Assembly: GCA_009859145.1 (NCBI GenBank)
Contig: VRVR01000041.1
Span: forward strand, 62,001 to 126,000
Reading direction: 5' to 3'
Source: Andalucia godoyi
Taxonomy: Eukaryota; Discoba; Jakobea; Jakobida; Andaluciidae
Length of the DNA: 64,000 nucleotides
Below the pieces are notes generated by a model. The model made no database searches. It saw only the letters and a program-made list of their open reading frames with translations, and was not told where the DNA came from. Each line of letters starts with the position of its first letter. Within the stretch, counting starts at the first letter, position 1. This document shows, in pieces, positions 28,182 to 37,321 of the stretch. A program made the translations under genes and the position numbers.

Positions 28182-28599
28182 ATGTCGGCGCGTTTGTATA
28201 ACGCCTGGCGCCTCGGTTTTCGCTCTGGATCCACTGTCCCGTCCGTCCTAATGCACAGGTGCATTGCTGAATGGGCAAGCTGCAGTTCTTCCGTGTGCCT
28301 TCCGTGTGCCTGGACTGAACTGTCTTTTTCTTTTGTTCCCTTGTTTGTTAGTTGTTTCCTTTTGGACCATTAGTACTGCTGGTCTTATCCGCTCGCCTTG
28401 GCATGGATGGCGGTCTCACATAAGCTTTTTTTCGAGACTGGCATTGGCGGTCGCGGTTATTGGAGTCGCTCGTGATTTCTCAGCAAAATTCTATTTACAA
28501 GATTTACGGCACCAAAAACCTAATAAAGTCAGTACAAACGGCGCGCCAGTTGGCGTGTTGCGAACCTGTACACAAAAGCGTAGTGAATTACAGCTTTGA
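28182..28599 (+). CDS. Possible small spliced single-pass membrane protein (100 residues)
   Basis: A two-exon model: 28182-28258 (MSARLYNAWRLGFRSGSTVP...) and 28374-28599, joined across a 115-bp intron starting GTGCAT and ending CCATTAG after a T-rich tract. The lengths (77 + 226 nt) restore one frame of exactly 100 residues. The protein has a basic, amphipathic N-terminus and one hydrophobic segment (about residues 47-62, FFSRLALAVAVIGVA), as small mitochondrial inner-membrane proteins do. The 3' end overlaps the last 12 bp of the converging RhoGAP gene. The donor is weaker than others here, and a competing minus-strand frame covers exon 1, so this is tentative. I do not recognise the family. 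Confidence 0.35.
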
Positions 28600-29763
28600 T
28601 GCGAGTATTTCCGTTAATTTAGATGTGTTCCATTTCTTAATGCGATCGATGAGCATGAGGTCAAGGTTGGTATCATTCGGATCAGTCATGGAGTAAAGAT
28701 TAGGAGTCAAGCATGTTGCGATGGCTTGCGGATTCATTCGATTCTGAACTTCGTATGAGCACACAAATGCCATGAATGACATCAAGTAGTAAAACCACGA
28801 ATCGTAAGTGAGTCCCAACAAATCCCATCCGCGTTCCTCATACATGGCAAAACGGTTCCGATCAAACAGGCCAAGAGGTTTTGCATCCATAGGGAGTTCT
28901 CGTAGCCACAATTTGATCAGCCCCGGCACGATGTGGGGATCCTTGGCAATGCACAAGTCAAACTGCGGATTCGGTAACCCGCTTTCAAGGAGTAGTCTGG
29001 CTTCCTGCATCATGTCTCCCGAGGCAGACTTTCGAAATGTACCCTCAAACTCATACATTTTTGATGACGTGTACGTCTTACATAAGCTAGAGAGCACGAC
29101 AGGAACCCTGCACTTATGGAGTGTCACCGGAGATACCTCAATAGTTGAATCCAAAAATTCAGGAGAAACGCCAAAAACCGAAGGAGCAACCGAGATTTTG
29201 CATACCAAAAAGAGGTGAATATGTGTATCTAATGTAAGCACAACAACGTCAGACAATGTCCCACCCTTCAATGCTGTCACGCCCACAAGAAATTTTTCTT
29301 TTGCGGCCCTTTTCAAGCATGCAGACGAAGGGATTGAAAAGGAAATACCAGAAGGAGGAATACAGTTATCTTGAGTGGGGAGAGTATCTGATAATGCTCG
29401 GACAGTGAATGATACGGACCTCTTGGACTTGTTGCTAACATGGACCTCGTCGGTGAGGGAACATCGAACAGAGTGACAGCTAGAATCTCCAAATAACGAA
29501 TAGCTCTTGCATTTGATAACTGGCATTCTCGACGATGTTGCCGTCTGGGAAGTCGTATGGCCATGGCGAGTAAACGTCACTCCTGTGTACTCCGATAGTG
29601 CTCTGTCCTGGTGCGCTTCTAACTCGGCAGGAGAAAGGCCAGTAATGACTTCTCTCAAGCGCTGAGCTAACTCGCAAGGGATGAAGGAGTTTCCATAAGA
29701 TGCGACCAACAGCGACACCGGCGGCGACGGAAGCACGCGTCTGATTTCAGTTCCCGATAACAT
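28588..29763 (-). CDS. OCRL-like ASH-RhoGAP protein lacking the 5-phosphatase domain
   Basis: A 391-residue protein. After a short N-terminal region comes a beta-rich segment (about 85-210) ending in LSDVVVLTLDTHIHLFLVCKISVAPSVFG, which matches the ASH domain of OCRL/INPP5B ('DILVLHL..GKDHFI...G.Y.PSCFG'). A RhoGAP fold follows (about 220-385): VPVVLSSLCKTY, EFEGTFRKSASGD with an Arg at the arginine-finger position, VPGLIKLWLRELP, and WFYYLMSFMAFV. The RhoGAP part resembles the OCRL type, with long gaps. OCRL and INPP5B combine this pair with an inositol polyphosphate 5-phosphatase on endosomes and Golgi; no phosphatase sequence is present here. The ATG at 29763 is clear. The upstream region is shared with divergent ubiquilin. 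Confidence 0.72.
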   Translation of the reverse strand: MLSGTEIRRVLPSPPVSLLVASYGNSFIPCELAQRLREVITGLSPAELEAHQDRALSEYTGVTFTRHGHTTSQTATSSRMPVIKCKSYSLFGDSSCHSVRCSLTDEVHVSNKSKRSVSFTVRALSDTLPTQDNCIPPSGISFSIPSSACLKRAAKEKFLVGVTALKGGTLSDVVVLTLDTHIHLFLVCKISVAPSVFGVSPEFLDSTIEVSPVTLHKCRVPVVLSSLCKTYTSSKMYEFEGTFRKSASGDMMQEARLLLESGLPNPQFDLCIAKDPHIVPGLIKLWLRELPMDAKPLGLFDRNRFAMYEERGWDLLGLTYDSWFYYLMSFMAFVCSYEVQNRMNPQAIATCLTPNLYSMTDPNDTNLDLMLIDRIKKWNTSKLTEILASKL

Positions 29764-30281
29764 GGAGACACATCCAGCTTCCCACAGGCTGCCTATCAGG
29801 GGTTGGCAGATAAATAAGACCGATAGACTGGATTAATATCAGCGCCGTGGAGGGTCAGAGGTAATCGCGAACGTGCCAACAGAAGGGAAAAAAAACAGTG
29901 CTAGCGGTAGTGCAGTGATGTGCAGTTTTATTTTGTGCACTTGGTTAGGTACCTGTTCGTGTCCGGATGGGGTTCACTCCTTCAGCCTTCCTGATTCATC
30001 CGTGATTCCTCTCTTTTCTTTTCTTTCATTACGTCAGGACAATTCTCGGGTCGATGTTTGTCGAATCTTCGGATCGGAAGCTCGGCCCAAGCGAATTGTC
30101 GAATGACCGAACTGAAGTTCAAGTCAACAGGCTTTCCATTTCCCACGAATTTGGTTTCCATTATTTCGGCTTTCTATTCCCCCACACACAAACGCCACGT
30201 CTTGCTTTCTTCAGATTTAAGCTCTGGATAGCTTATCGTCTCCTGTCAAATTCCTTGTAACCTCTGCGAGTGAAGTCCACC

Positions 30282-31709
30282 ATGGAGAACCAAGAAAGTT
30301 TATTTGTGACTGTGAAGGTCAAGAGCTCTTCCGGAGATTTTGAAGTCACCGGAGTTGAGCTTCACGGTCTTGTGTCGTCTTTGAAGGAAAAGGTTGAAGC
30401 GGCGACGGGGGTTCCTGCTGCTGTTCAGCGTCTTATTTACAAAGGGCATGTGCTCAAAGACGCCGCGGAGCTTTCCAGTTACAATTTTCAAGATGGCCAT
30501 GCCATCCATCTGGTACGCGGGTCATCCTCTGCCGCTGCTGCCGCTCCGTCTGTTGCCGCCGCTGCCTCGACAGGAGCAACTGCGTCTTCGGTTCCCACGG
30601 CAGTCCCTTCTCAGACAAGCGGTGCGAGACCCGCCGCTCCTGCCGCCTCGGCTGCAAATCCTTTTGCAGCGCCTTTCGCTCTCCCGACTGCGGCTGCTCC
30701 AGGTGGCAATCCCTTTGCCGCACCTTTCGGGGGTGTGGGACAGATGCCCGACATGGAAGCCATGATGCGGTCTCCTATGATGGATGCCTTGCTCTCCAAT
30801 CCAGAGTTCATGCGCAGTATGATTCAATCGAACCCTCAGTTGTCGCAGATTGTTCAACAGAATCCCGAGCTTGGACGAATGATGACCGATCCTCAAATGC
30901 TTCGACAGACGATGGAAATGGCTAGAAATCCCAGCCTCATGAGGGAGATGATGCGCAATCAAGACCTTGCTATGAGCCAAGTGGAAGGTATTCCGGGGGG
31001 ATTTGACGCACTTCGCCAGATGTACCAAAATGTCGCCACTCCGCTGTTTGAGGCGACGACCAATCCAACCCCAGAACCGTCTAATGATCAGCCGGCTGCG
31101 CAAAATCCCCCTCAGAATCCCCCTTCATCTGGAACCTTTCCCAATCCGTTTGCTGCGCCTGCTGGAGGACCGAACGCTGCGAACCCCTTTGCTGCCGCTG
31201 GAGATCCTTCAAATCTTTTTGGAGCCGCAGGCATGCCTGCTGGAATGGAGCAAATGATGCGGAATCCAATGATGCAACAAATGATGCAACAAATGATGTC
31301 CGACCCGCAGTTTATGGAATCAATGCTTCGTTCGAACCCTGCAATGGCGCCTTTGATTGATCAGAATCCGGCTGTCTTGGAGCAACTTCGAAACCCACAG
31401 TTTCTTCAAGCGATGTCTGACCCAGCAAATCTACAAGCTCTGGCCCAGTTGCAGCGGTCCGGACTTTTCCCCAGCGGCGCAGGTGGTCTGGGTATGGGGG
31501 GGTTGGGAGCGCTTGGCTCTGGAGCTCCACAATGGAGTGTTCCGGCGCAGACGACTCCTGCAACTCCTCCCGCGAATCCCGAACAGCATTATGCCTCTCA
31601 GCTTTCCCAATTGGAGGAGATGGGATTCTTTGATCGTGAGGCCAACATTCGAGCATTGGTGGCGTCGCGCGGTAATGTGCAGCTCGCAATTGAGCGCTTG
31701 TTGCAATAA
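30282..31709 (+). CDS. Ubiquilin (UBL-STI1-UBA proteasome shuttle factor)
   Basis: A 475-residue protein with the full ubiquilin/Dsk2 layout. The N-terminal ubiquitin-like domain (about 7-80) includes VQRLIYKGHVLKDAAELSSY. Two pairs of STI1 repeats follow, rich in Met, Asn and Pro (MDALLSNPEFMRSMIQSNPQ, MQQMMSDPQFMESMLRSNPA). The C-terminal UBA domain has LEEMGFFDREANIRALVASRGN and ends IERLLQ. Ala/Pro-rich linkers separate them. Ubiquilins carry ubiquitinated or mislocalised membrane proteins to the proteasome in the cytosol. The start at 30282 has a CCACCATGG context; an upstream in-frame GTG is ignored. The gene diverges from the ASH-RhoGAP gene about 520 bp away, a region that includes TTACGTCA near 30027. 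Confidence 0.95.
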   Translation: MENQESLFVTVKVKSSSGDFEVTGVELHGLVSSLKEKVEAATGVPAAVQRLIYKGHVLKDAAELSSYNFQDGHAIHLVRGSSSAAAAAPSVAAAASTGATASSVPTAVPSQTSGARPAAPAASAANPFAAPFALPTAAAPGGNPFAAPFGGVGQMPDMEAMMRSPMMDALLSNPEFMRSMIQSNPQLSQIVQQNPELGRMMTDPQMLRQTMEMARNPSLMREMMRNQDLAMSQVEGIPGGFDALRQMYQNVATPLFEATTNPTPEPSNDQPAAQNPPQNPPSSGTFPNPFAAPAGGPNAANPFAAAGDPSNLFGAAGMPAGMEQMMRNPMMQQMMQQMMSDPQFMESMLRSNPAMAPLIDQNPAVLEQLRNPQFLQAMSDPANLQALAQLQRSGLFPSGAGGLGMGGLGALGSGAPQWSVPAQTTPATPPANPEQHYASQLSQLEEMGFFDREANIRALVASRGNVQLAIERLLQ

Positions 31710-31781
31710 ATGATACGGTTCTCTGGATGTATGTGTGTGTATACATCTTTTGTTTAAGAATATTACGAATGCGGCGTCGAC

Positions 31782-33482
31782 TCATCGCGTACCGGACGAT
31801 GATGCAGTAACCACTCGGCGACCTCGAATAAGAGCTGGTGTCCTCGACCGGTTAGCACGATATGGGTGAACAACACTCCCTCGATCAGCTGTCACTTTCC
31901 GTTGAAACGATTTCTTTAACTGCGGCGACTGGGATTGTTCATCAAACGGTTCTTCACGTTCCACCTCCGTTCCCCCAATCAAATCTGGCGGCAATTCAAG
32001 ACAAGGGCACCTTTGTCGGTAGGCCTTGTACGATTCTCGGATGAATTGCAGATTCTTTTGGACACCCGGTGTATGTGGTTGACAATTGAATGCTTTGAGA
32101 GATTTCAACTGCGAGATAGAGAATACGTCACAAAGAACAGGAACCGAGCATGATGTGGAAGACACATCCAAGATTTCTACAGCGACGAAAGCTTGCTTAA
32201 TAACAGCAAGCACCGCATTAGTGACATTAACATTATTGGAAACGTCAAAACTGATCAAACACTCTAAATTCAAAAGAGACGACAATCTTGCAACCATTGT
32301 ATCATGAATTCCACAAGATTTCAGTGAAACATGCGTGAGATTTTGTGAACACATGTCTACCAAAGAAAAATCCAGCAAACAATTAGAAAAACTCAACTTT
32401 CTGCACTGTGGTAAGAATTGAAGCAGATCGCGGACATTCTCCTTCGAAAAGTTCAAAAAGCAATCAAAAAATACAACTTCCAAGCGATTTAAAACACTGG
32501 ATTGCAAAGCTGATACGACAGAAGAAGCATCAACAATATCAGATCCGTTAACCTCTAGCCGAGACATCGAGACAGCTGAATCACGAGGAAACACAAAGAA
32601 TTCTGGACACACGGGTGTGGACAAGCACGCGACTCCGTGTTGTCCATGGTCTCCGTTTCCACAAACAGTCAGGAACTGTATCCATGACGAAACTGCATAG
32701 AATGAACAAGAGGTACCATTCAAATTAAGAAACCGAAGCCGGGAAAACAGAGACGGAACAAGAGAGAAGTCCTTCCCGAACAGATACCACAAGAAATCAT
32801 CCCCAATGAAGCTGTTCTTTGACATGTCCAATTCCACAAGGTGCTCTGCAATACATTGAATGAGAGCACGGTTTTCCACAATCGTATCTCTGTCCACACT
32901 TGACAAGTTCAAAGAAAATGGCTTGCAAATTTGGACATAGTCTGTTAGTGCCAGTTCTCCGTATGATTGGATTCGAGAGCCCTTCCGAAGCCTCACCTTC
33001 GACACCATGGTCAAAAAATGTTCTCGGAAAAGAGGGATTGATACTGCATTTTCCTTGAAGTGAACTATTGCAGCAACAGTGCATATCGCTTGCATGCTTG
33101 TCAAGCCGCACAGCTGTTCCAGGACTCCAATGAATGGGTCGGAAGCTGACATGCACAAGTGCTGCGCACAAAGGCCTTGTAAAGATTGGCACGGCAAATG
33201 CCTATCAAGGGAAGCGCTTTCGGAGCCTAATCTGGAGGGTTGGCCCCGATGAGTTTTTGCCGTCCTCGCCGTCCTCGCAACCACTTCCGTTTCCTGTCTC
33301 TCCAACTGTGGAACAACAGTACTGACGCCGCTGGAAGACGGCTTCGATTTTGGGGACATCCTCCGAGGAGACCCAATTGTGATGTAAACACCCTGCGATG
33401 GACGCGGTTGAATGGATGCACGAGCTAGCCGATAGCTGTCAGAAGGAGGGTTTGCAACACCTCGGACCGAAAGTGGGTTCAT
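31782..33482 (-). CDS. Degenerate leucine-rich-repeat-like protein, function unknown
   Basis: A 566-residue protein from the ATG at 33482. The N-terminal 110 residues are disordered and rich in Ser, Arg and Pro. From about residue 200 to 480 the sequence shows irregular LRR-like units with 'LxxLxxSxN' character, for example HLVELDMSKNSFIGDDFL, LFSRLRFLNLNGTSCSF, LKSCGIHDTMVARLSSLLNL and LISFDVSNNVNVTNAV. No kinase, transmembrane or signal segment is seen. The C-terminal 60 residues are basic and end SRTPALIRGRRVVTASSSGTR. LRR proteins of this type are often scaffolds, including axonemal ones, but nothing here fixes the role. The gene ends about 70 bp from the convergent ubiquilin stop codon. 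Confidence 0.7.
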   Translation of the reverse strand: MNPLSVRGVANPPSDSYRLARASIQPRPSQGVYITIGSPRRMSPKSKPSSSGVSTVVPQLERQETEVVARTARTAKTHRGQPSRLGSESASLDRHLPCQSLQGLCAQHLCMSASDPFIGVLEQLCGLTSMQAICTVAAIVHFKENAVSIPLFREHFLTMVSKVRLRKGSRIQSYGELALTDYVQICKPFSLNLSSVDRDTIVENRALIQCIAEHLVELDMSKNSFIGDDFLWYLFGKDFSLVPSLFSRLRFLNLNGTSCSFYAVSSWIQFLTVCGNGDHGQHGVACLSTPVCPEFFVFPRDSAVSMSRLEVNGSDIVDASSVVSALQSSVLNRLEVVFFDCFLNFSKENVRDLLQFLPQCRKLSFSNCLLDFSLVDMCSQNLTHVSLKSCGIHDTMVARLSSLLNLECLISFDVSNNVNVTNAVLAVIKQAFVAVEILDVSSTSCSVPVLCDVFSISQLKSLKAFNCQPHTPGVQKNLQFIRESYKAYRQRCPCLELPPDLIGGTEVEREEPFDEQSQSPQLKKSFQRKVTADRGSVVHPYRANRSRTPALIRGRRVVTASSSGTR

Positions 33483-34034
33483 GATTGTTTCTTCAGATGC
33501 ATGTATATGGGAAAAAATATTTTTGAGACGACGCACAGGAGGAACTCGACGGATTACAATTATTCCTTTCTTGTGGAATAGCTACGTACAATGCAAAAAA
33601 ATTAAATCGTACTAGACTACGTGAAATTCGATCTGCACTCGGGGTTTCTGCCGTTCTGGCACCAGGGAAAGGATTCCAAGATGTTTTTAGAATTATTATT
33701 TTATATGTGAAACTGGGAAATTGAAGTTCGAAAAAACGTTTGCGTATTTTATTTTTTCTGATCCGACAAGCTGCGGGCTTGCTTCCACCGACGTGAAACG
33801 TGTGATTTTAACAGCTGTAGTTCTCCCCTCCCCCCTGCGTTTCTCCTTTTCCCTTTCGCTCATCGCAGTTCACTGCCGTGTGCGTCATTTTCTTCCAGTT
33901 TCAGTTATCATTATCTTTTTTTTTTTTTTTGCTTGGTTTTCAATTTTTGTTGCAAGAGAGTCGGTATTGATATCTTAATTATAACTGTTGTCATTAGCAT
34001 TCTCATCATTATTTATATATATACTCTCAAAGAT

Positions 34035-36044
34035 ATGGATATCACAAATTTCAATGGCGTCAAGGTCTACAATGTGACGAGCGCAGCATCAAAACTTCTT
34101 CCTGCCTTTCTCAAGGCCCGGGGGGAGAAAATCAAAAAGGTGTCGCAAACAGATTCGATCGATCTGTTGCAGGAGTTTGAGTTTCCAAGTGCGTGTAATT
34201 GCATCACAATGTCAGAAGATCTGCAAACTGTCATTGCTGCTGGTTCATACAAGCCACAGATTAAAGTCTGGGAGACGGAAGAACTGACCATGAAGTTCAT
34301 GCGGTCAATGGATTCGGAGGTCATGAAAGTCCAACCACTCACTGAAGACTGGAAGAAGTTGGTTACTCTTCACGCGGATCGCTATGTTGGCTTCCACGCC
34401 CAATTCGGCTTGTATCATAGTTTGCGACTCCCAGCTTTCGGCCGGGACTTGGCATACGATTGCAGGACTTGTGATCTGTTTGCTGTTGGGATGTCATCCG
34501 AGGTGTATCGGATAAATCTCGAGGAAGGCAGATTCCAGACTCCGCTATCTTCTGCTTCGGGTGTATCTTGCGAGTATCTTCTTTCTTGTGACCGCCAGAA
34601 AATGGGTACTGGAGTTTTGTTCGCGGCCGGCGGGGATGACGGTTTGGTGCAGTTCTGGGATCTAAGGACCAAGGCTGCGGTGTCGTATCTCAAAGTTTCT
34701 GAACACGATGTCTCTCGTGTCCGATTTTGCCCAGCCAACTCCGTCCACATGGCTGCAGGAGACGCATCTGGAGTAGTGAGAATATTTGACCTTCGCATGT
34801 CTGAGCCTATTTTAACAAAGGACCATAATTTCGAAGTTCCTATTGTACAAATACATTTCCACGAAGGCTCGAACAAGTGGATATCTGCCTGTGAGCGTGC
34901 AATCAAAGTCTGGGACGCACAAACCGGAGATGCATTTACGTCTATGGAACCGTATTCTGCTGTACCTTCTGGTCGGGGTTCCACTGTAACGACGAATTTG
35001 TCGATTGCGAAGAAGAAGAAGAAACTGTTCAAGAACAATTCAGTAGTGGACGGCGCATTCTCTGGTGCAGCCGTGCATTCCGACAGCACAAATGACTTTT
35101 CTGGTAGAATTACCGATTTTTGCGTGGCTGCAGGAGACAGAGGCCTCCTATTTGTTGGAGGAGATTGCCCCCACATGCAATCCTACTTCATTCCAGAACT
35201 CGGCCCTGCTCCCAGATGGTGCTCGTTTCTGGATTCCGTGGCGGAAGATTTCAGCGAACAGGTTCCGACGTTTTATACAGACTACAAATTTGTTACCCGC
35301 GCAGAACTGGATGCTCTTGGTTTGACTCATTTGATTGGAACAGACATGCTGCGAGATTACATGCATGGCTTTTTCATGGATATTCGGCTGTATAAGAAGG
35401 CAAAATCTGTCGCGGATCCATTTGAATTCAAGAAATACCGTGAAGAACAGGTGCAGTCCAAGATCAAATCGGAAAGAGCATCGCGTGTGGGACTTGCGCA
35501 ACCGACTGCGGGCGCGGTGGACAAGCCTGCAGTCTCACAGAAGGTCTTGAAGGATAGCAGGTTTGCGCAACTTATCGATGGTAATGCAGATTTCGAAATT
35601 GATGAAGAAAGCGCAGAGTTCAAACGCGCCTTCCCTGGTGGACGTCAGAAGCTGCTTCGCAATGGCGGCGATGACAGTGAAGACAGCGAAGCTGAAAATG
35701 AGACGAGACCTGTTGAAGAATCCGCTATTTCGAGTGAGCGCAGCGAGGAAAATGAAGGCGACGACAATGACTCGGAAGATGAGGACGTTATAAACCGAGT
35801 TTATCTTGATCCTTTGGCAAAGAACAAAGCGTCCCGCGCTTTGCGTCAAGCGGAGAAAGAGCGAGAGCTTGTTCGGAAGCGCGAAGTAGAAGATGAAGAA
35901 CAGCGTGCTCGCAAGAAAGCCCGAAAGCAGCCAATGGAAGATCGTTTGGCGTTAGAAGACAATTCCAGCAAAGGCTCTCGGCCTATTCGATCCGCGTCTA
36001 CTGACAAATTCCGAGACAGAAGACGCATGAACTTCCGCAAATGA
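34035..36044 (+). CDS. NOL10: NOL10/ENP2 small-subunit processome protein
   Basis: A 669-residue nucleolar protein. The N-terminal 40-330 region forms a WD40 propeller, with ITMSEDLQTVIAAGSYKPQIKVWE, AAGGDDGLVQFWDLRTKAAV and AAGDASGVVRIFDLRMSEP, as in NOL10/ENP2. It starts characteristically with VKVYNVTS. A loop of SER/LYS (KKKKKLFKNN) and a CPHMQSYFIPELGPAPRWCSFLDSV block follow. The NUC153 motif is near residue 515 (KDSRFAQLIDGNADFEIDEES), then acidic and Lys/Arg-rich tails. The family is needed for 18S rRNA processing in the 90S pre-ribosome. The ATG at 34035 (MDITNFNGVKV) is chosen; the upstream 34 open codons are T/A-rich leader. The order WD40-NUC153-charged tail is complete. Confidence 0.93.
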   Translation: MDITNFNGVKVYNVTSAASKLLPAFLKARGEKIKKVSQTDSIDLLQEFEFPSACNCITMSEDLQTVIAAGSYKPQIKVWETEELTMKFMRSMDSEVMKVQPLTEDWKKLVTLHADRYVGFHAQFGLYHSLRLPAFGRDLAYDCRTCDLFAVGMSSEVYRINLEEGRFQTPLSSASGVSCEYLLSCDRQKMGTGVLFAAGGDDGLVQFWDLRTKAAVSYLKVSEHDVSRVRFCPANSVHMAAGDASGVVRIFDLRMSEPILTKDHNFEVPIVQIHFHEGSNKWISACERAIKVWDAQTGDAFTSMEPYSAVPSGRGSTVTTNLSIAKKKKKLFKNNSVVDGAFSGAAVHSDSTNDFSGRITDFCVAAGDRGLLFVGGDCPHMQSYFIPELGPAPRWCSFLDSVAEDFSEQVPTFYTDYKFVTRAELDALGLTHLIGTDMLRDYMHGFFMDIRLYKKAKSVADPFEFKKYREEQVQSKIKSERASRVGLAQPTAGAVDKPAVSQKVLKDSRFAQLIDGNADFEIDEESAEFKRAFPGGRQKLLRNGGDDSEDSEAENETRPVEESAISSERSEENEGDDNDSEDEDVINRVYLDPLAKNKASRALRQAEKERELVRKREVEDEEQRARKKARKQPMEDRLALEDNSSKGSRPIRSASTDKFRDRRRMNFRK

Positions 36045-36430
36045 GCGAGAATCACTTTTATCCGTCCACCCGCTGTATGTAAAATGTTCTCGCCTTTTGG
36101 TATGCAGTATTATTCTATTTCTGCCTTTTTTGCATCCTACATGACGGCATGCAGCATACCCGTCCTCGATGCCGGGAACGGCAGGGTTCGCAAGTCGCGC
36201 AGTCGCAGCACACACTCTTGGTGAAAAAAAATAGTTAAAATCAAAAAAAAAAAAACAACAACAAAAAAACATCGTCGGCTGTAACCGCGCCCTTCTTCCT
36301 GGAATGCATCGGATTGACGTTCTTCTCGCCACTCCCTCTTTTTTTGCTGGCTGCGGCTTAGGTGCAACGTTTCCGTCCATTCGCTCATTTCCTTTCGTTC
36401 AACTCTGGAACACATCCAGCAGGCCACACA

Positions 36431-37321
36431 ATGGGGAAGTATGCGCAGTTCATCATCGGACCTGCAGGGAGTGGCAAATCTACCTATTGCGCGGAGTTGT
36501 CGCGTTATTTAACCGAAAAACATCGAAAGGTTCACTGCGTGAATCTCGATCCTGCAGCGCACCACCTTGCCTACGAACCATCGATCGATATTCGTGAACT
36601 CGTCACAACCGAAGACCTCGCTTCCGAGCTGTCCTATGGTCCGAATGGGGCGCTTTTAGCGGCGTTCGAGTATCTGGGGAACAATATGGATTGGTTTGAA
36701 GAGGAAGTGTCGGATTTTTCGGACGACTATTTGTTGATTGATTGTCCTGGGCAAATCGAGCTCTACGCTCACATCCCGGTTATGCGGTCCATTGGAAAAT
36801 GTTTGCGAGATCGCATGGGCTATTTTGTCTGTGCCGTATGTTTGATTGATGCTTCATTCGTTGCCGATATCACAAAGTTTGTAGCGGGATCGTTAGTTTG
36901 TCTGTCAGCCATGTGCTCTCTGGAGCTTCCCCACATTAACGTCGTTTCAAAGTGCGACTTGTTACCAAAAGGTGTGGAGAATGAGGAGCTACAGCGATTG
37001 TTGTCGCCAGACAAGTATGAAATTGCAGAAATGCTGGATCAGTCGTCGGTTAGTCATGCCCCTGGGCTGCGACGACTGCATGAGCAGATGGCTGGATTAT
37101 TGGATGAATTCTCCCTCGTTTCTTTCATTCCGCTAAACATCAGAGACGATGAGTCGGTTGAACACGTGCTTTATCAAGCGGATCAGTGTGTGCAGTTTGG
37201 AGAAGACGAAGAGCCGAAGGAGTCAGACTTCTTCCCTCCCGAGCGAGACGGTGACGACGGCGATGACGCGGGCCAGATGGATGCAGCAGCGCAGTTTATT
37301 GGTGGCGGCGGATTCCCGTAG
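36431..37321 (+). CDS. GPN3: GPN-loop GTPase GPN3
   Basis: A 296-residue GTPase. The P-loop is IIGPAGSGKST (residues 8-18) right after MGKYAQF. The defining Gly-Pro-Asn loop occurs in SYGPNGALLAA. Switch and base-recognition motifs are DCPGQIELYAHIPVM and VVSKCDLLPKG. The C-terminal region is acidic (GEDEEPKESDFFPPERDGDDGDD). GPN3, with GPN1, is required for assembly and nuclear import of RNA polymerases. GPN3 rather than GPN1 or GPN2 is indicated by the immediate start, the size near 285 and the segment LLDEFSLVSFIPLNIRD. The gene follows NOL10 on the same strand after about 385 bp, which includes a long A-tract (about 36230-36270). Confidence 0.93.
   Translation: MGKYAQFIIGPAGSGKSTYCAELSRYLTEKHRKVHCVNLDPAAHHLAYEPSIDIRELVTTEDLASELSYGPNGALLAAFEYLGNNMDWFEEEVSDFSDDYLLIDCPGQIELYAHIPVMRSIGKCLRDRMGYFVCAVCLIDASFVADITKFVAGSLVCLSAMCSLELPHINVVSKCDLLPKGVENEELQRLLSPDKYEIAEMLDQSSVSHAPGLRRLHEQMAGLLDEFSLVSFIPLNIRDDESVEHVLYQADQCVQFGEDEEPKESDFFPPERDGDDGDDAGQMDAAAQFIGGGGFP

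Noticed and set aside
27976-28278. Minus-strand frame of 100 codons rich in Arg and Gln
   Set aside because: It starts at a non-ATG codon, contains A-tract translations (SSKKKREGRQKK) and shows no family; it competes with the plus-strand spliced model.
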